Assembly: GCF_027912415.1 (NCBI RefSeq)
Contig: NZ_CP115175.1
Location: forward strand, 2,108,001-2,172,000
Direction: 5' to 3'
Source: Homoserinibacter sp. YIM 151385
GTDB lineage: Bacteria; Actinomycetota; Actinomycetes; Actinomycetales; Microbacteriaceae
DNA length: 64,000 bases
Numbering within the stretch: position 1 is the first letter of the stretch; every line of letters begins with the position of its first letter. Under the pieces are notes generated by a model. That model was given only the letters and a program-made list of their open reading frames with translations, was not told the DNA's origin and did no database searches. A program made the position numbers and the translations under genes. Positions 41,283 through 48,713 of the stretch are shown here, piece after piece.

Positions 41283-43214
41283 GTGAGAACCCCAGAGCAC
41301 GCCCCGCCGCGGAGCGCCTTCCGCCGCCGCACCGGCCGCCTCCTCGGCGCCGGCATCGCCACGACCGCGCTCCTCGCGGGCGGCGGCCTCATCACCGCCG
41401 CCGGCGCCGCGAACGCCGCCGGCGACCCCGACTTCGGGCCGAACGTCACGATCATCGACCCCAGCTGGTCGACCGACCGCATCAACACCACCCTCGCGGG
41501 CCTCGCAGACGAGCCCGAGTTCAGCGAGAACCGCCACGCCGTGCTCTTCAAGCCCGGCAGCTACGGCAGCGCCGCCGGCCAGGACGACCCGCTGAACGCG
41601 ACCGACATCGTCAACGCCGATGTCGGCTACTACACGAGCATCGCGGGTCTCGGCGGCCAGCCGGGCGACGTCCACATCAACGGCTCGCTCCACGTCGAGC
41701 CCGTGCAGGGCAGCGCGACCGAGCCGTGGAACGCGAACGACCCCGGCTCGCTCACCCGCTTCTGGCGCTCGATGTCGAACCTGCAGATCAACCCGATCCA
41801 GCGTCCCATCGGCGCGGATGCGGCGCGCGCCCACCCGGAGGGCGTCGTCGAGCAGCCGCACGCCTTCCGCTGGGCCGTCTCGCAGGCCGCGCCCATGCGC
41901 CGCATGGACATCCAGGGCGGCATCACCCTGTTCGGCCGCTACGGCGCCTTCTCGAGCGGCGGCTACCTCGCGAACTCGAAGGTCGCGGGCACGGTGTACT
42001 CGGGCTCGCAGCAGCAGTACTTCACGCGCAACAGCGAGATCGGGAACTGGGAGGGCGGCGTCTGGAACATGGTCTTCTCGGGCGTCGAGGGCGCACCCGC
42101 CCCGACCTACCCCGGGCCGCGCGTCGAGGACCCGATGATCGTGCCGAACACGGTCGTCGAGCAGACGCCGCTGAGCCGCGAGGCCCCGTTCCTCACGGTC
42201 GACGAGCACGGCGCCTACTCGCTCTTCGCGCCGAACGCGAAGCGCGACAGCCGGGGTGTCGACTGGGGGACGAGCGAGGCCGACGGCCGCCGCATCCCCA
42301 TCGACCAGGTGCACATCGCGAAGCCCGGCGACTCGACCTCGTCGATCAACGACGCGCTCGCGGCGGGCAAGCACCTCGTGCTGACGCCCGGCATCTACGA
42401 GACGGCCGAGCCGCTGCGCATCACGGAGCCGGGGACGGTCGTGCTCGGCATGGGCATGGCCTCCGTCATCCCGACGGCCGGCAACCGGGCGATCGAGATC
42501 GCGGACGTCGCGGGCGTCCAGCTCTCGGGCATCACGATCGACGCGGGGCTGCAGGAGTCCGACAAGCTCATCGAGGTCGGGCCGACGGGGTCGTCCGCGG
42601 ACGCGGCCTCCGACCCGACGACGCTCACCGACGTCTTCGTGCGGATCGGCGGCCACCACGCCGGCAAGGCGGAGACCTCGATCGAGGTCAACAGCGACGA
42701 CGTGCTGCTCGACAACATCTGGGCCTGGCGCGGCGACCACGGCAACGGGATCGGCTGGGATTCGAACACGGGCGCGCACGGCGTCGTCGTCAACGGCGAC
42801 GACGTGACCGCGACCGGCCTCTTCGTCGAGCACTATCAGCAGGAGCAGACGATCTGGCGGGGCGAGCGCGGCCGCGTCGTGTTCTACCAGAACGAGATCC
42901 CCTACGACCCGCCCACACGCGAGGCGTGGACCGACGGCACCGGCAACGGCTATGAGGCCTACGCCGTCGACCCGGGCGTGCAGGAGCACCATGCGACCGG
43001 CATGGGCGTCTACTCCTACTTCATCCAGGACGGGCCGATCCTCGACGACGCGATCACGGCGCCCGAGCGGCCCGGGGTGCGCTTCGAGCGGATCGTGACC
43101 CGCTTCCTCAACGGCAACGGCGAGATCAGCCACACCATCAACGGGGTGGGGGATGTCGTGCACGGCGTGGCCGGCGAGGAGACGCACTGGCTCCCGGCCT
43201 ACCCGGTCGGCTGA
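41283..43214 (+). CDS. Secreted parallel beta-helix protein, probable glycan-active enzyme
   Basis: 643 residues, GTG after GAAGGAGATC. Signal peptide RLLGAGIATTALLAGGGLI with cleavage near AANA. The N-terminal half begins FGPNVTIIDPSW and contains VLFKPGSYG, VGYYTSIAGLG, FWRSMSNLQINP and SQQQYFTRNSEIGNWEGGVWN (in pieces), a pattern found in Streptomyces proteins often mislabelled adenylyl cyclase (recalled). The C-terminal half (about 340-600) is a right-handed beta-helix with LTPGIYETAEPLRI and VLGMGMASVIP turns as in GH55-like enzymes. Two pectate-lyase-like halves suggest an exo-acting glucanase, but this is inference. Single gene with its own LacI-type operator. Confidence 0.72.
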   Translation: MRTPEHAPPRSAFRRRTGRLLGAGIATTALLAGGGLITAAGAANAAGDPDFGPNVTIIDPSWSTDRINTTLAGLADEPEFSENRHAVLFKPGSYGSAAGQDDPLNATDIVNADVGYYTSIAGLGGQPGDVHINGSLHVEPVQGSATEPWNANDPGSLTRFWRSMSNLQINPIQRPIGADAARAHPEGVVEQPHAFRWAVSQAAPMRRMDIQGGITLFGRYGAFSSGGYLANSKVAGTVYSGSQQQYFTRNSEIGNWEGGVWNMVFSGVEGAPAPTYPGPRVEDPMIVPNTVVEQTPLSREAPFLTVDEHGAYSLFAPNAKRDSRGVDWGTSEADGRRIPIDQVHIAKPGDSTSSINDALAAGKHLVLTPGIYETAEPLRITEPGTVVLGMGMASVIPTAGNRAIEIADVAGVQLSGITIDAGLQESDKLIEVGPTGSSADAASDPTTLTDVFVRIGGHHAGKAETSIEVNSDDVLLDNIWAWRGDHGNGIGWDSNTGAHGVVVNGDDVTATGLFVEHYQQEQTIWRGERGRVVFYQNEIPYDPPTREAWTDGTGNGYEAYAVDPGVQEHHATGMGVYSYFIQDGPILDDAITAPERPGVRFERIVTRFLNGNGEISHTINGVGDVVHGVAGEETHWLPAYPVG

Positions 43215-43235
43215 GGGATCCCGCTCCTCCTCCAC

Positions 43236-43289
43236 AGGTGCCCGCTCCGGCCCGGTCCGCCATCCCGGACCGGGCGGGGGCGGGCACCT
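43236..43289. terminator. Strong hairpin between the beta-helix gene and pyrE
   Basis: AGGTGCCCGC (43236-43245) pairs with GCGGGCACCT (43280-43289), and GCCCGGTCCG (43250-43259) pairs with CGGACCGGGC (43266-43275), giving a nearly continuous stem of over 20 pairs with a 6-base loop. No T-tract, as usual in G+C-rich genomes. Confidence 0.7.
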
Positions 43290-43302
43290 GCCGTGCGCTC
43301 GG

Positions 43303-43308
43303 TAGGCT
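43303..43308 (+). promoter_or_regulatory. Leaderless -10 box (TAGGCT) for pyrE
   Basis: TAGGCT, 7 bases, GTG at 43316. Confidence 0.5.
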
Positions 43309-43315
43309 GTCGGGC

Positions 43316-43870
43316 GTGACCGACGACCGTCAGCAGCTCATCGCCCACATCTCGCGGGATGCCGTCTTCCACGGCGACTTCACCCTCACGAGCGGCAAGC
43401 GGGCCAGCTACTACGTCGATCTGCGCAAGGTGAGCCTCGACCACCGCGTCGCACCGCTCATCGGCCGCGTCATGGTCGAGCTCGTCGACACGATCGCCGA
43501 TGTGGACGCGGTGGGCGGCCTGACCATGGGCGCCGACCCGATCGCCTCCGCGGTGCTGCACCAGGGCGCCGCCCTCGGCCGTGACTACGACGCCTTCGTC
43601 GTGCGCAAGGAGCCGAAGGATCACGGCCGCGGCCGGCAGGTCGAGGGACCGGATCTCGAGGGCAAGCGGGTCGTCGTGCTCGAGGACACCTCCACGACGG
43701 GCGGCTCGCCGCTCGCCGCGATCGAGGCGCTCGAGAAGGTCGGCGCCGAGGTCGTCGGGGTCGCGGTCGTCGTGGACCGCGCGACGGGCGCGCGCGAGCG
43801 CATCGAGGCCGCGGGCTACCCGTACCTCGCGGCGATTGAGCTCGAGGACCTGGGGCTGGGGCCGTCATGA
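43316..43870 (+). CDS. pyrE: Orotate phosphoribosyltransferase
   Basis: 184 residues, GTG start set by the TAGGCT box. Makes orotidine 5'-phosphate from orotate and PRPP in pyrimidine synthesis. The PRPP-binding motif VVVLEDTSTTGGS is at 119-131; FTLTSGKRASYYVDLRKV (22-39 in pieces) and FVVRKEPKDHGRGRQVEG carry the substrate-loop residues. Overlaps the septum-formation gene by ATGA. Other pyr genes are not in the window. Confidence 0.94.
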   Translation: MTDDRQQLIAHISRDAVFHGDFTLTSGKRASYYVDLRKVSLDHRVAPLIGRVMVELVDTIADVDAVGGLTMGADPIASAVLHQGAALGRDYDAFVVRKEPKDHGRGRQVEGPDLEGKRVVVLEDTSTTGGSPLAAIEALEKVGAEVVGVAVVVDRATGARERIEAAGYPYLAAIELEDLGLGPS

Positions 43871-45111
43871 CGGATCGGCGGGAGCCGGGCGACGAGGACG
43901 ACGCCCGGGACTGGCTGAGCGCGCAGTTCGGCGAGGACGGGGATGCCGAGTCGGCGCCGGCGGATCCCGCGAGCCCGGCGCCCGCCGAGCCCGCCCCGCC
44001 GACGGAGGCCGTCGAGCCCCCCGCGCTCGTGGAGCCCGGACCCGTCGGCTCGGTGCCGGCGAGCGCGGTGCCGGGCAGCTCGGTGCCGGGGAGCCCCGAG
44101 TCGACCCAGCCCATGTCGCAGGTCGAGCCGGAACCCACCCAGCCGGCCGCGATCCAGCCGGGGGCGGCCTCGCCCGCATCCCCCGGTCCGGCGCTGCCGG
44201 CCGAGCCTGCGCTCTCCGAGCCGCCGCAGTCGGACCCGCTCTGGTTCTCGCGGCTCACGCCGAAGGACGAGGCCTTCCCGGAGGACGTGCCCGCCGAGCT
44301 CCCCGAGGAGCCGACCGCCCTCGACGAGCTCTTCGCGGAGGGCAACTTCGCCGACTACGAGGACGAGCCGGACATCGCCGCACCCGCGTCCGGTCGCCGC
44401 GCCGCCGGCCCCGCTGGTGCGGGTGCCGCCGGTGCCGCGGGTGCCGCCGCCGCGACCGCGGTCGCGCCGCCGAAGGCCCCCGCCGACCCGCTCAGCCGTC
44501 GGCAGCGGATCCTCATGTGGGTCGCGGGCGGCGCCATCGCCCTCCTCGCGCTCGTCATCATCTTCGTCCTCGGCCTGCGGAGCGGGCAGTCCGCGCCGCA
44601 GGCGGTCCCCGCGCCGACCCCCTCCGCCTCCGCCGAGCCGGAGGAGGCGCAGCCGGCGCTGCTGCCCGGGCCCGTCGAGCCGGGCGAGACCGCCTGGGCG
44701 GATCTGCGAGGCGGCGAGTGCCTCACCTCCGCCGACCCCTGGGCCTCCGTCGCGACGGTCGTCGACTGCGCCGAGCCGCACGCCGCCCAGCTCGTGATGC
44801 TGCAGACGCTGAAGGACGTCGACCCGGAGAGCGCCTACCCCGGCGTCGACTCGCTCGGGTCCACGCTGGCGAAGTCGTGCGCCGGCTCCGGCGTGCTCGA
44901 CATGGCCGTCGCCGGCGACTACGACGACGTGCAGCTCCAGCCCTTCTTCCCGGTCGAGTCGGAATGGGGCAGCGTGCCGCGCTACGCCGGGTGCGTCGCC
45001 TCGCGCGAGTCGGGCGAGCTGGAGGCCAGCATCATCGGCGGCCGCCAGGCCTCCCTCGTGGCGGCGGCCGAGAAGGCCTTCGCGCGGCAGCAGGAGTCCG
45101 AGGGCGAGTAG
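43867..45111 (+). CDS. Septum-formation-domain membrane protein
   Basis: 414 residues, ATG overlapping the pyrE stop. Residues 1-210 are a disordered Pro/Ala/Glu-rich cytosolic region. One membrane segment (about 215-238, ILMWVAGGAIALLALVIIFVLG) is followed by an extracellular domain (about 270-400) with paired cysteines: GGECLTS, VVDCAEPHAAQLV, KSCAGSG and YAGCVASRE. The DC-x-x-PH-x-x-Q pattern is typical of the septum formation family of actinobacterial membrane proteins. Coupling with pyrE is unexplained. Confidence 0.78.
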   Translation: MTDRREPGDEDDARDWLSAQFGEDGDAESAPADPASPAPAEPAPPTEAVEPPALVEPGPVGSVPASAVPGSSVPGSPESTQPMSQVEPEPTQPAAIQPGAASPASPGPALPAEPALSEPPQSDPLWFSRLTPKDEAFPEDVPAELPEEPTALDELFAEGNFADYEDEPDIAAPASGRRAAGPAGAGAAGAAGAAAATAVAPPKAPADPLSRRQRILMWVAGGAIALLALVIIFVLGLRSGQSAPQAVPAPTPSASAEPEEAQPALLPGPVEPGETAWADLRGGECLTSADPWASVATVVDCAEPHAAQLVMLQTLKDVDPESAYPGVDSLGSTLAKSCAGSGVLDMAVAGDYDDVQLQPFFPVESEWGSVPRYAGCVASRESGELEASIIGGRQASLVAAAEKAFARQQESEGE

Positions 45112-45912
45112 CTACAGCTCCGACTCGGTGGGGCCCGAGGCGACGAGCTCGTGCACGCCCTGGAGGATCTCGCCGGGGCGGAACGGGTAGCGCTCGATCT
45201 CGGCCCGGTCGCTGATGCCCGTCATGACGAGCACCGTGTGGAGGCCGGCCTCGATCCCGGCGACGATGTCGGTGTCCATGCGGTCCCCGATCATGCCGGT
45301 GTTCTCACTGTGCGCGCCGATCTTGTTCATCGCGCTGCGGAACATCATCGGGTTCGGCTTGCCGACCACGTAGGGCTCGCGGCCGGTGGCCTTCGTGATG
45401 AGCGCCGCGATCGCACCCGTCGCGGGGAGCACGCCCTCGGCGGAGGGGCCGGTCGCATCCGGATTGGTGACGATGAAGCGGGCGCCGTCGCGGATGAGGC
45501 GGATCGCCTTCGTGATCGCCTCGAAGCTGTAGTTGCGGGTCTCGCCGACGACGACGTAGTCCGGGTTCGTCTCCGTCATGATGAAGCCGGCCTCGTGGAG
45601 GGCCGTCGTGATGCCGGCCTCGCCGATCACGAAGGCGCTGCCGCCCGGCATCTGGGAGGCGCAGAAGTCGGCGGTCGCGAGCGCGCTCGTCCAGATCGAC
45701 TCCTCCGGGACGTCGAGTCCGGAGGCGCGGAGCCTGGCCGCGAGGTCGCGCGGCGTGAAGATCGAGTTGTTCGTGAGCACGAGGAACGGGGTGCCCGCGT
45801 CGCGCCACTGCTGGATCAGCTCGGCGGCCCCCGGGAGGGCGTGGTTCTCGTGGACGAGCACGCCGTCCATGTCGGTCAGCCAGCACTCGACCTCGTCGCG
45901 GTTCGTCGCCAT
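45112..45912 (-). CDS. HAD-superfamily phosphatase, NagD-like (IIA)
   Basis: 266 residues. Motif I LTDMDGVL (nucleophile D14, acid-base D16), motif II LTNNS, a IIA cap domain in the middle, motif III lysine in VVGKPNPMMF and motif IV IGDRMDTDI. Substrates of this class are sugar phosphates, nucleotides or pyridoxal phosphate; not determinable here. TACGAT lies 6 bases before the ATG at 45912. Its stop abuts that of the septum-formation gene (convergent). Confidence 0.88.
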   Translation of the reverse strand: MATNRDEVECWLTDMDGVLVHENHALPGAAELIQQWRDAGTPFLVLTNNSIFTPRDLAARLRASGLDVPEESIWTSALATADFCASQMPGGSAFVIGEAGITTALHEAGFIMTETNPDYVVVGETRNYSFEAITKAIRLIRDGARFIVTNPDATGPSAEGVLPATGAIAALITKATGREPYVVGKPNPMMFRSAMNKIGAHSENTGMIGDRMDTDIVAGIEAGLHTVLVMTGISDRAEIERYPFRPGEILQGVHELVASGPTESEL

Positions 45913-45918
45913 GCGTCG

Positions 45919-45924
45919 ATCGTA
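45919..45924 (-). promoter_or_regulatory. Leaderless -10 box (TACGAT) for the HAD gene
   Basis: Minus strand TACGAT, 6 bases, ATG at 45912. Confidence 0.5.
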
Positions 45925-45954
45925 TTGCCGCGGCGCCGGCGGGCGCGCGGGCGG

Positions 45955-46037
45955 GCGTGTGCGCGACGTCGGAGAATCCTGCCGATCGGCACCGGATCCG
46001 CCCCGGGAGCCCGGTTCCTCCGACCTCGCGCACATGC
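45955..46037. repeat. Intergenic inverted repeat, TCGGAG-core family
   Basis: Arms of 25 bases (45955-45979 and 46013-46037) match at 21 positions when one is complemented; loop 33 bases. The loop begins with the perfect palindrome TGCCGATCGGCA (45980-45991). The arm core GTCGGAGAATCC resembles ACTCGGAGATCC of the elements at 63544 and 63668, the first of which also has a 33-base loop. It sits between divergent HAD and nucleotidyltransferase promoters. Confidence 0.7.
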
Positions 46038-46045
46038 CGCGCGGC

Positions 46046-46051
46046 TACGCT
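46046..46051 (+). promoter_or_regulatory. Leaderless -10 box (TACGCT) for the nucleotidyltransferase gene
   Basis: TACGCT-CGCGGC-ATG at 46058, identical to the arrangement before 11592. Confidence 0.55.
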
Positions 46052-46057
46052 CGCGGC

Positions 46058-46834
46058 ATGGACGACGCCGCCTTCCTCGCCGAGCTCGCGGGCGAGCTCG
46101 CGGGCCTCGACGGCGTCGTCGCGGTGAGCCTCGGCGGCTCCCGCGCGCAGGGCGCCCACCGCCCCGACTCGGACTGGGATCTCGGCCTGCACTACCGTGC
46201 CGGCTTCGACCCGGCGAGCCTCCGCGCGCTCGGCCACCCGGGCGAGGTCTCGGAGCTCGGCGGCTGGGGCGGCGGCGTCTTCGACGGCGGCGCCTGGCTC
46301 CGCATCGGCGAGCGGGCGGTCGACGTCCACTACCGGGATGTCGCGGTGCTCGAGCGGGAACTCACCCGTGCCGAGGCGGGCGAGTTCGCGATCGAGCCGC
46401 TCATGTTCCATCTGGCCGGCATCCCCAGCTACCTGCTCGTCGCGGAGCTCGCGCTCGGGCGCGTGCTCCACGGCGCCCTGCCGGCCGCGCCCGAGTATCC
46501 GGCCGCGCTGCGGCACGCCGCCTTCGCGCGCTGGTGGGGCGACGCGCAGCTCACCCTCGCCTACGCCCGCACGGCTCATGCGCCCGCGGGGCGCGCGACC
46601 CAGACGCTCGCGATGCTGGGCGTCGCCGTCACGCAGACGGCGCACGCGGTGCTCGCGGCGCGCGGCGAGTGGATCGCGAACGAGAGGACGCTGCTCGATC
46701 GGGCCGGGCTCCGGGGCGTGGATGTCGTGCTCACCCGGGTCGAGGACGACGCCGCCGGCCTCAAGGCGGCATGCGTCGCGGTCGAGACCCTCGCGACGGA
46801 TGCCGCGATCGCGGCCCGCCGCCTGCTCGTCTGA
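46058..46834 (+). CDS. Nucleotidyltransferase-fold protein
   Basis: 258 residues. Pol-beta-type motif SLGGSRAQG (24-32) and DSDWDLGLHY with D39 and D41, then a third acidic residue in RAVDVHYRD; followed by a helical C-terminal region with FARWWGDAQLTLAYA. This resembles DUF4037/aminoglycoside-type nucleotidyltransferases, but no drug substrate can be claimed. An in-frame ATG at 46034 exists, but the TACGCT box 6 bases before 46058 decides the start. Confidence 0.82.
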   Translation: MDDAAFLAELAGELAGLDGVVAVSLGGSRAQGAHRPDSDWDLGLHYRAGFDPASLRALGHPGEVSELGGWGGGVFDGGAWLRIGERAVDVHYRDVAVLERELTRAEAGEFAIEPLMFHLAGIPSYLLVAELALGRVLHGALPAAPEYPAALRHAAFARWWGDAQLTLAYARTAHAPAGRATQTLAMLGVAVTQTAHAVLAARGEWIANERTLLDRAGLRGVDVVLTRVEDDAAGLKAACVAVETLATDAAIAARRLLV

Positions 46835-46866
46835 GGGGACGGTGCCACGGGTGAGCGCGTTGCCGC

Positions 46867-46875
46867 TGTGGACAA
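46867..46875. promoter_or_regulatory. Perfect DnaA box (TGTGGACAA)
   Basis: Second exact TTGTCCACA complement in the window, about 28 bases upstream of the TAGGGT box of the small ORF at 46915. Confidence 0.3.
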
Positions 46876-46902
46876 CCCGCGCGTCGCGCCTCGAGATGGA
46901 CG

Positions 46903-46908
46903 TAGGGT
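46903..46908 (+). promoter_or_regulatory. Leaderless -10 box (TAGGGT) for a small ORF
   Basis: TAGGGT, 6 bases, ATG at 46915. Confidence 0.45.
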
Positions 46909-46914
46909 GCGCGG

Positions 46915-46968
46915 ATGCGAACCGAGGTCACCGAGTTCCTCGACGTCCCATCGGCAGGGACACGATGA
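46915..46968 (+). CDS. Possible 17-residue leader peptide, leaderless and coupled
   Basis: ATG 6 bases after TAGGGT; encodes MRTEVTEFLDVPSAGTR and stops in an ATGA overlap with the next gene's ATG at 46965. Both the promoter position and the overlap match real coupled genes in this window. It could be a true leader peptide that delivers ribosomes to the next gene. The alternative is that the transcript simply begins here and the gene at 46965 uses its own AGGGA site. Confidence 0.45.
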   Translation: MRTEVTEFLDVPSAGTR

Positions 46969-47369
46969 GCGACGCGAAGCGGTTCGAGGCCGAGCTGCAC
47001 CGACTCCGGGCCTCGCCGACCGAGGTGCTCCATCCGCCGACGCTGCTGAAGACGGCGGTCAGGGGGCAGGTCGTCGTGATCGTCTACAAAGAGGAGGGCG
47101 CGGATTGGCTCAGCGGCATGCTCGTCGATCTGCCCGTGTTCTCCCGCGGCTTCAGGCCCCGGAGCCCTGAGTTCCTCGCCGACGTGATCATGGACGAGAT
47201 CCAGGAGCCGAGCGGCCGGGGTCGGCGGCTCGACGTCGACTGGGCGGAGGGGCTCGTCGACGAGCCTTCCGCGGTGCTCTGGCACGTCAACGCGGGAGAG
47301 GCCGCCGCCGTCCCGCCGCATCCGTCGCGAAGTGGGGGCGGCGGCGCGGAGCCGCGCATGGCAGAGTGA
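46965..47369 (+). CDS. Hypothetical protein
   Basis: 134 residues, no recognised family. No signal peptide or membrane segment. The middle is a plausible compact fold (LKTAVRGQVVVIVYKEEGADWLSGMLVDLP in pieces, then FLADVIMDEIQEP and LDVDWAEGLVDEPSAVLWHVN); the last 20 residues are Gly/Pro-rich and disordered. Its stop overlaps a GTG of the next gene. Part of a chain of coupled genes ending in the TrmH-family methyltransferase. Confidence 0.6.
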   Translation: MSDAKRFEAELHRLRASPTEVLHPPTLLKTAVRGQVVVIVYKEEGADWLSGMLVDLPVFSRGFRPRSPEFLADVIMDEIQEPSGRGRRLDVDWAEGLVDEPSAVLWHVNAGEAAAVPPHPSRSGGGGAEPRMAE

Positions 47370-47374
47370 CCGTC

Positions 47375-47833
47375 ATGTCGAGCGAGAACCCGAACCCCGC
47401 CCGAGCCGCCTTCCGCGTCACGCGCGTCGAGCTCGGACCGGACGACCTGCAGTCGCAGGTGCCGCTCACGGCCGAGCTGCACCGCTTCATGCCGGGCCCC
47501 GACCGCCCCGATTACGCGCTCGCGGTCGTGAAGGACCACCCCATCCGCTTCAAGACGACGCAGGCGGTGCTCGTGGGCGCTGGCGTGAACGTCGCCGCGG
47601 CGGACCCGCAGCTCTACACGCTCCACGAGGACGGCACCGTCGACCTGCAGGTGTGGGCGGTGGTCGTGACGCCCCGCGTCGCCGGCGAGCGGCTGTACCA
47701 GGGGATGAAGGACCTCGCGGTCGGGATCGCCTACGTCGTCGACAACACGCTCATGCGCGACGAGCGGCTCGACTTCTCGAAGGTGTTCTACGCGGCGGTC
47801 GCGGTCATCGAGGACGCGACACCGGGGGCATGA
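47375..47833 (+). CDS. Hypothetical protein
   Basis: 152 residues from the ATG at 47375; CAGAGT lies 7 bases before it, so it may have its own leaderless start, or the GTG at 47366 overlapping the previous stop may be used (adds three residues). No membrane segment. Sequence is smooth alpha/beta: FRVTRVELGPDDLQSQVPLTAELHRFMPG (in pieces), FKTTQAVLVGAGVNVAAADPQLYTL, LQVWAVVVTPRVAGERLYQGM. Family not recognised. ATGA overlap with the TrmH-family gene suggests linked roles. Confidence 0.6.
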   Translation: MSSENPNPARAAFRVTRVELGPDDLQSQVPLTAELHRFMPGPDRPDYALAVVKDHPIRFKTTQAVLVGAGVNVAAADPQLYTLHEDGTVDLQVWAVVVTPRVAGERLYQGMKDLAVGIAYVVDNTLMRDERLDFSKVFYAAVAVIEDATPGA

Positions 47834-48474
47834 GCGACGAGGTCGGCGTCGGCTCGTGGCCCGGGGGCCCCGCCGCCTGGCCCGACGACGAGCGCTACGA
47901 CCCCGAGCTCCTCGCCGAGGGCGACCGGCGCAACGTCGTCGACCGCTTCCGCTACTGGCGCGTGGAGGCGATCACCGCCGAGCTCGACCGGCACCGGCAT
48001 CCCTTCCACGTCGCGATCGAGAACTGGCAGCACGACCTCAACATCGGCTCGATCGTCCGCAGCGCGAACGCGTTCCTCGCGGAGGCGGTGCACATCGTGG
48101 GGCGGCGGCGCTGGAACCGGCGGGGTGCGATGGTGACGGAGCGCTACCAGCACGTCGTCCACCACGAGGACGTGGCGGCGCTCCTCGCCTGGTCGCGCGA
48201 GCGGGGCCTCCCGATCGTCGCCGTCGACAACGTCGAGGGCTCGATCCCGGTGGATGCCGCGGACCTCCCCGAGCGCTGCCTCCTGCTCTTCGGGCAGGAG
48301 GGCCCGGGCCTGAGCGCCGAGGCCCTCGCCGCGGCGGATCTCGTGGTCGAGATCCGGCAGTTCGGCTCGACGCGCTCCATCAACGCGGCGGCCGCGGCGG
48401 CGGTCGTCATGCACGAGTGGGTGCGCCGCAACGCCCGATCCGGGACGCCGGGCGACGCGGCCGGACCCGGCTGA
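47830..48474 (+). CDS. SpoU/TrmH-family RNA 2'-O-methyltransferase
   Basis: 214 residues; SPOUT knot enzyme. Motif 1 NIGSIVRSANAF (about 74-85) with the catalytic arginine, motif 2 LFGQEGPGLS (about 155-164) and motif 3 GSTRSINAAAAAAVVMHEW (about 179-197). Expected to methylate a ribose in tRNA or rRNA with S-adenosylmethionine; target unknown. ATG overlaps the previous stop. Confidence 0.9.
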   Translation: MSDEVGVGSWPGGPAAWPDDERYDPELLAEGDRRNVVDRFRYWRVEAITAELDRHRHPFHVAIENWQHDLNIGSIVRSANAFLAEAVHIVGRRRWNRRGAMVTERYQHVVHHEDVAALLAWSRERGLPIVAVDNVEGSIPVDAADLPERCLLLFGQEGPGLSAEALAAADLVVEIRQFGSTRSINAAAAAAVVMHEWVRRNARSGTPGDAAGPG

Positions 48475-48501
48475 GCCGCTTCCGCATCCCCCGCCCGACC
48501 G

Positions 48502-48525
48502 GGGGTCCCTCTGCGAGGGGCACCC
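48502..48525. terminator. Hairpin after the methyltransferase gene
   Basis: CCCTC-TGC-GAGGG at 48507-48519, extended outward by G/C pairs with one bulge to 48502-48525. About 30 bases after the stop; no T-tract. Confidence 0.45.
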
Positions 48526-48589
48526 GCTCTGGGGCTCGTCTCACCCGGTCCTCATACCCGAGCCTGTATCAATCCGGGGGAGCCTGACC

Positions 48590-48595
48590 TATCGT
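48590..48595 (+). promoter_or_regulatory. Possible -10 box (TATCGT) for the giant surface protein
   Basis: TATCGT about 119 bases before the GTG at 48714, giving a leader of about 110 bases. No clear -35. Confidence 0.3.
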
Positions 48596-48713
48596 GGGTT
48601 CCGGATCAAGGACTCTGCCGATGCGGGGCGAACCGGCGTCGCGGCCGGTTCCGAAGCACCGGGCGGAGCGCGATATCGGGCGTTCGGGCGCTCGGGCGTG
48701 GGGGGAAACAGCA

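Noticed and set aside
41283-43214. Adenylyl cyclase
   Set aside because: Similar proteins carry this label in databases by recollection, but the sequence has a signal peptide and beta-helix features and no cyclase catalytic motif.
46058-46834. Aminoglycoside resistance nucleotidyltransferase
   Set aside because: Only the generic GS...DxD fold motif is visible; nothing specific to drug-modifying enzymes.
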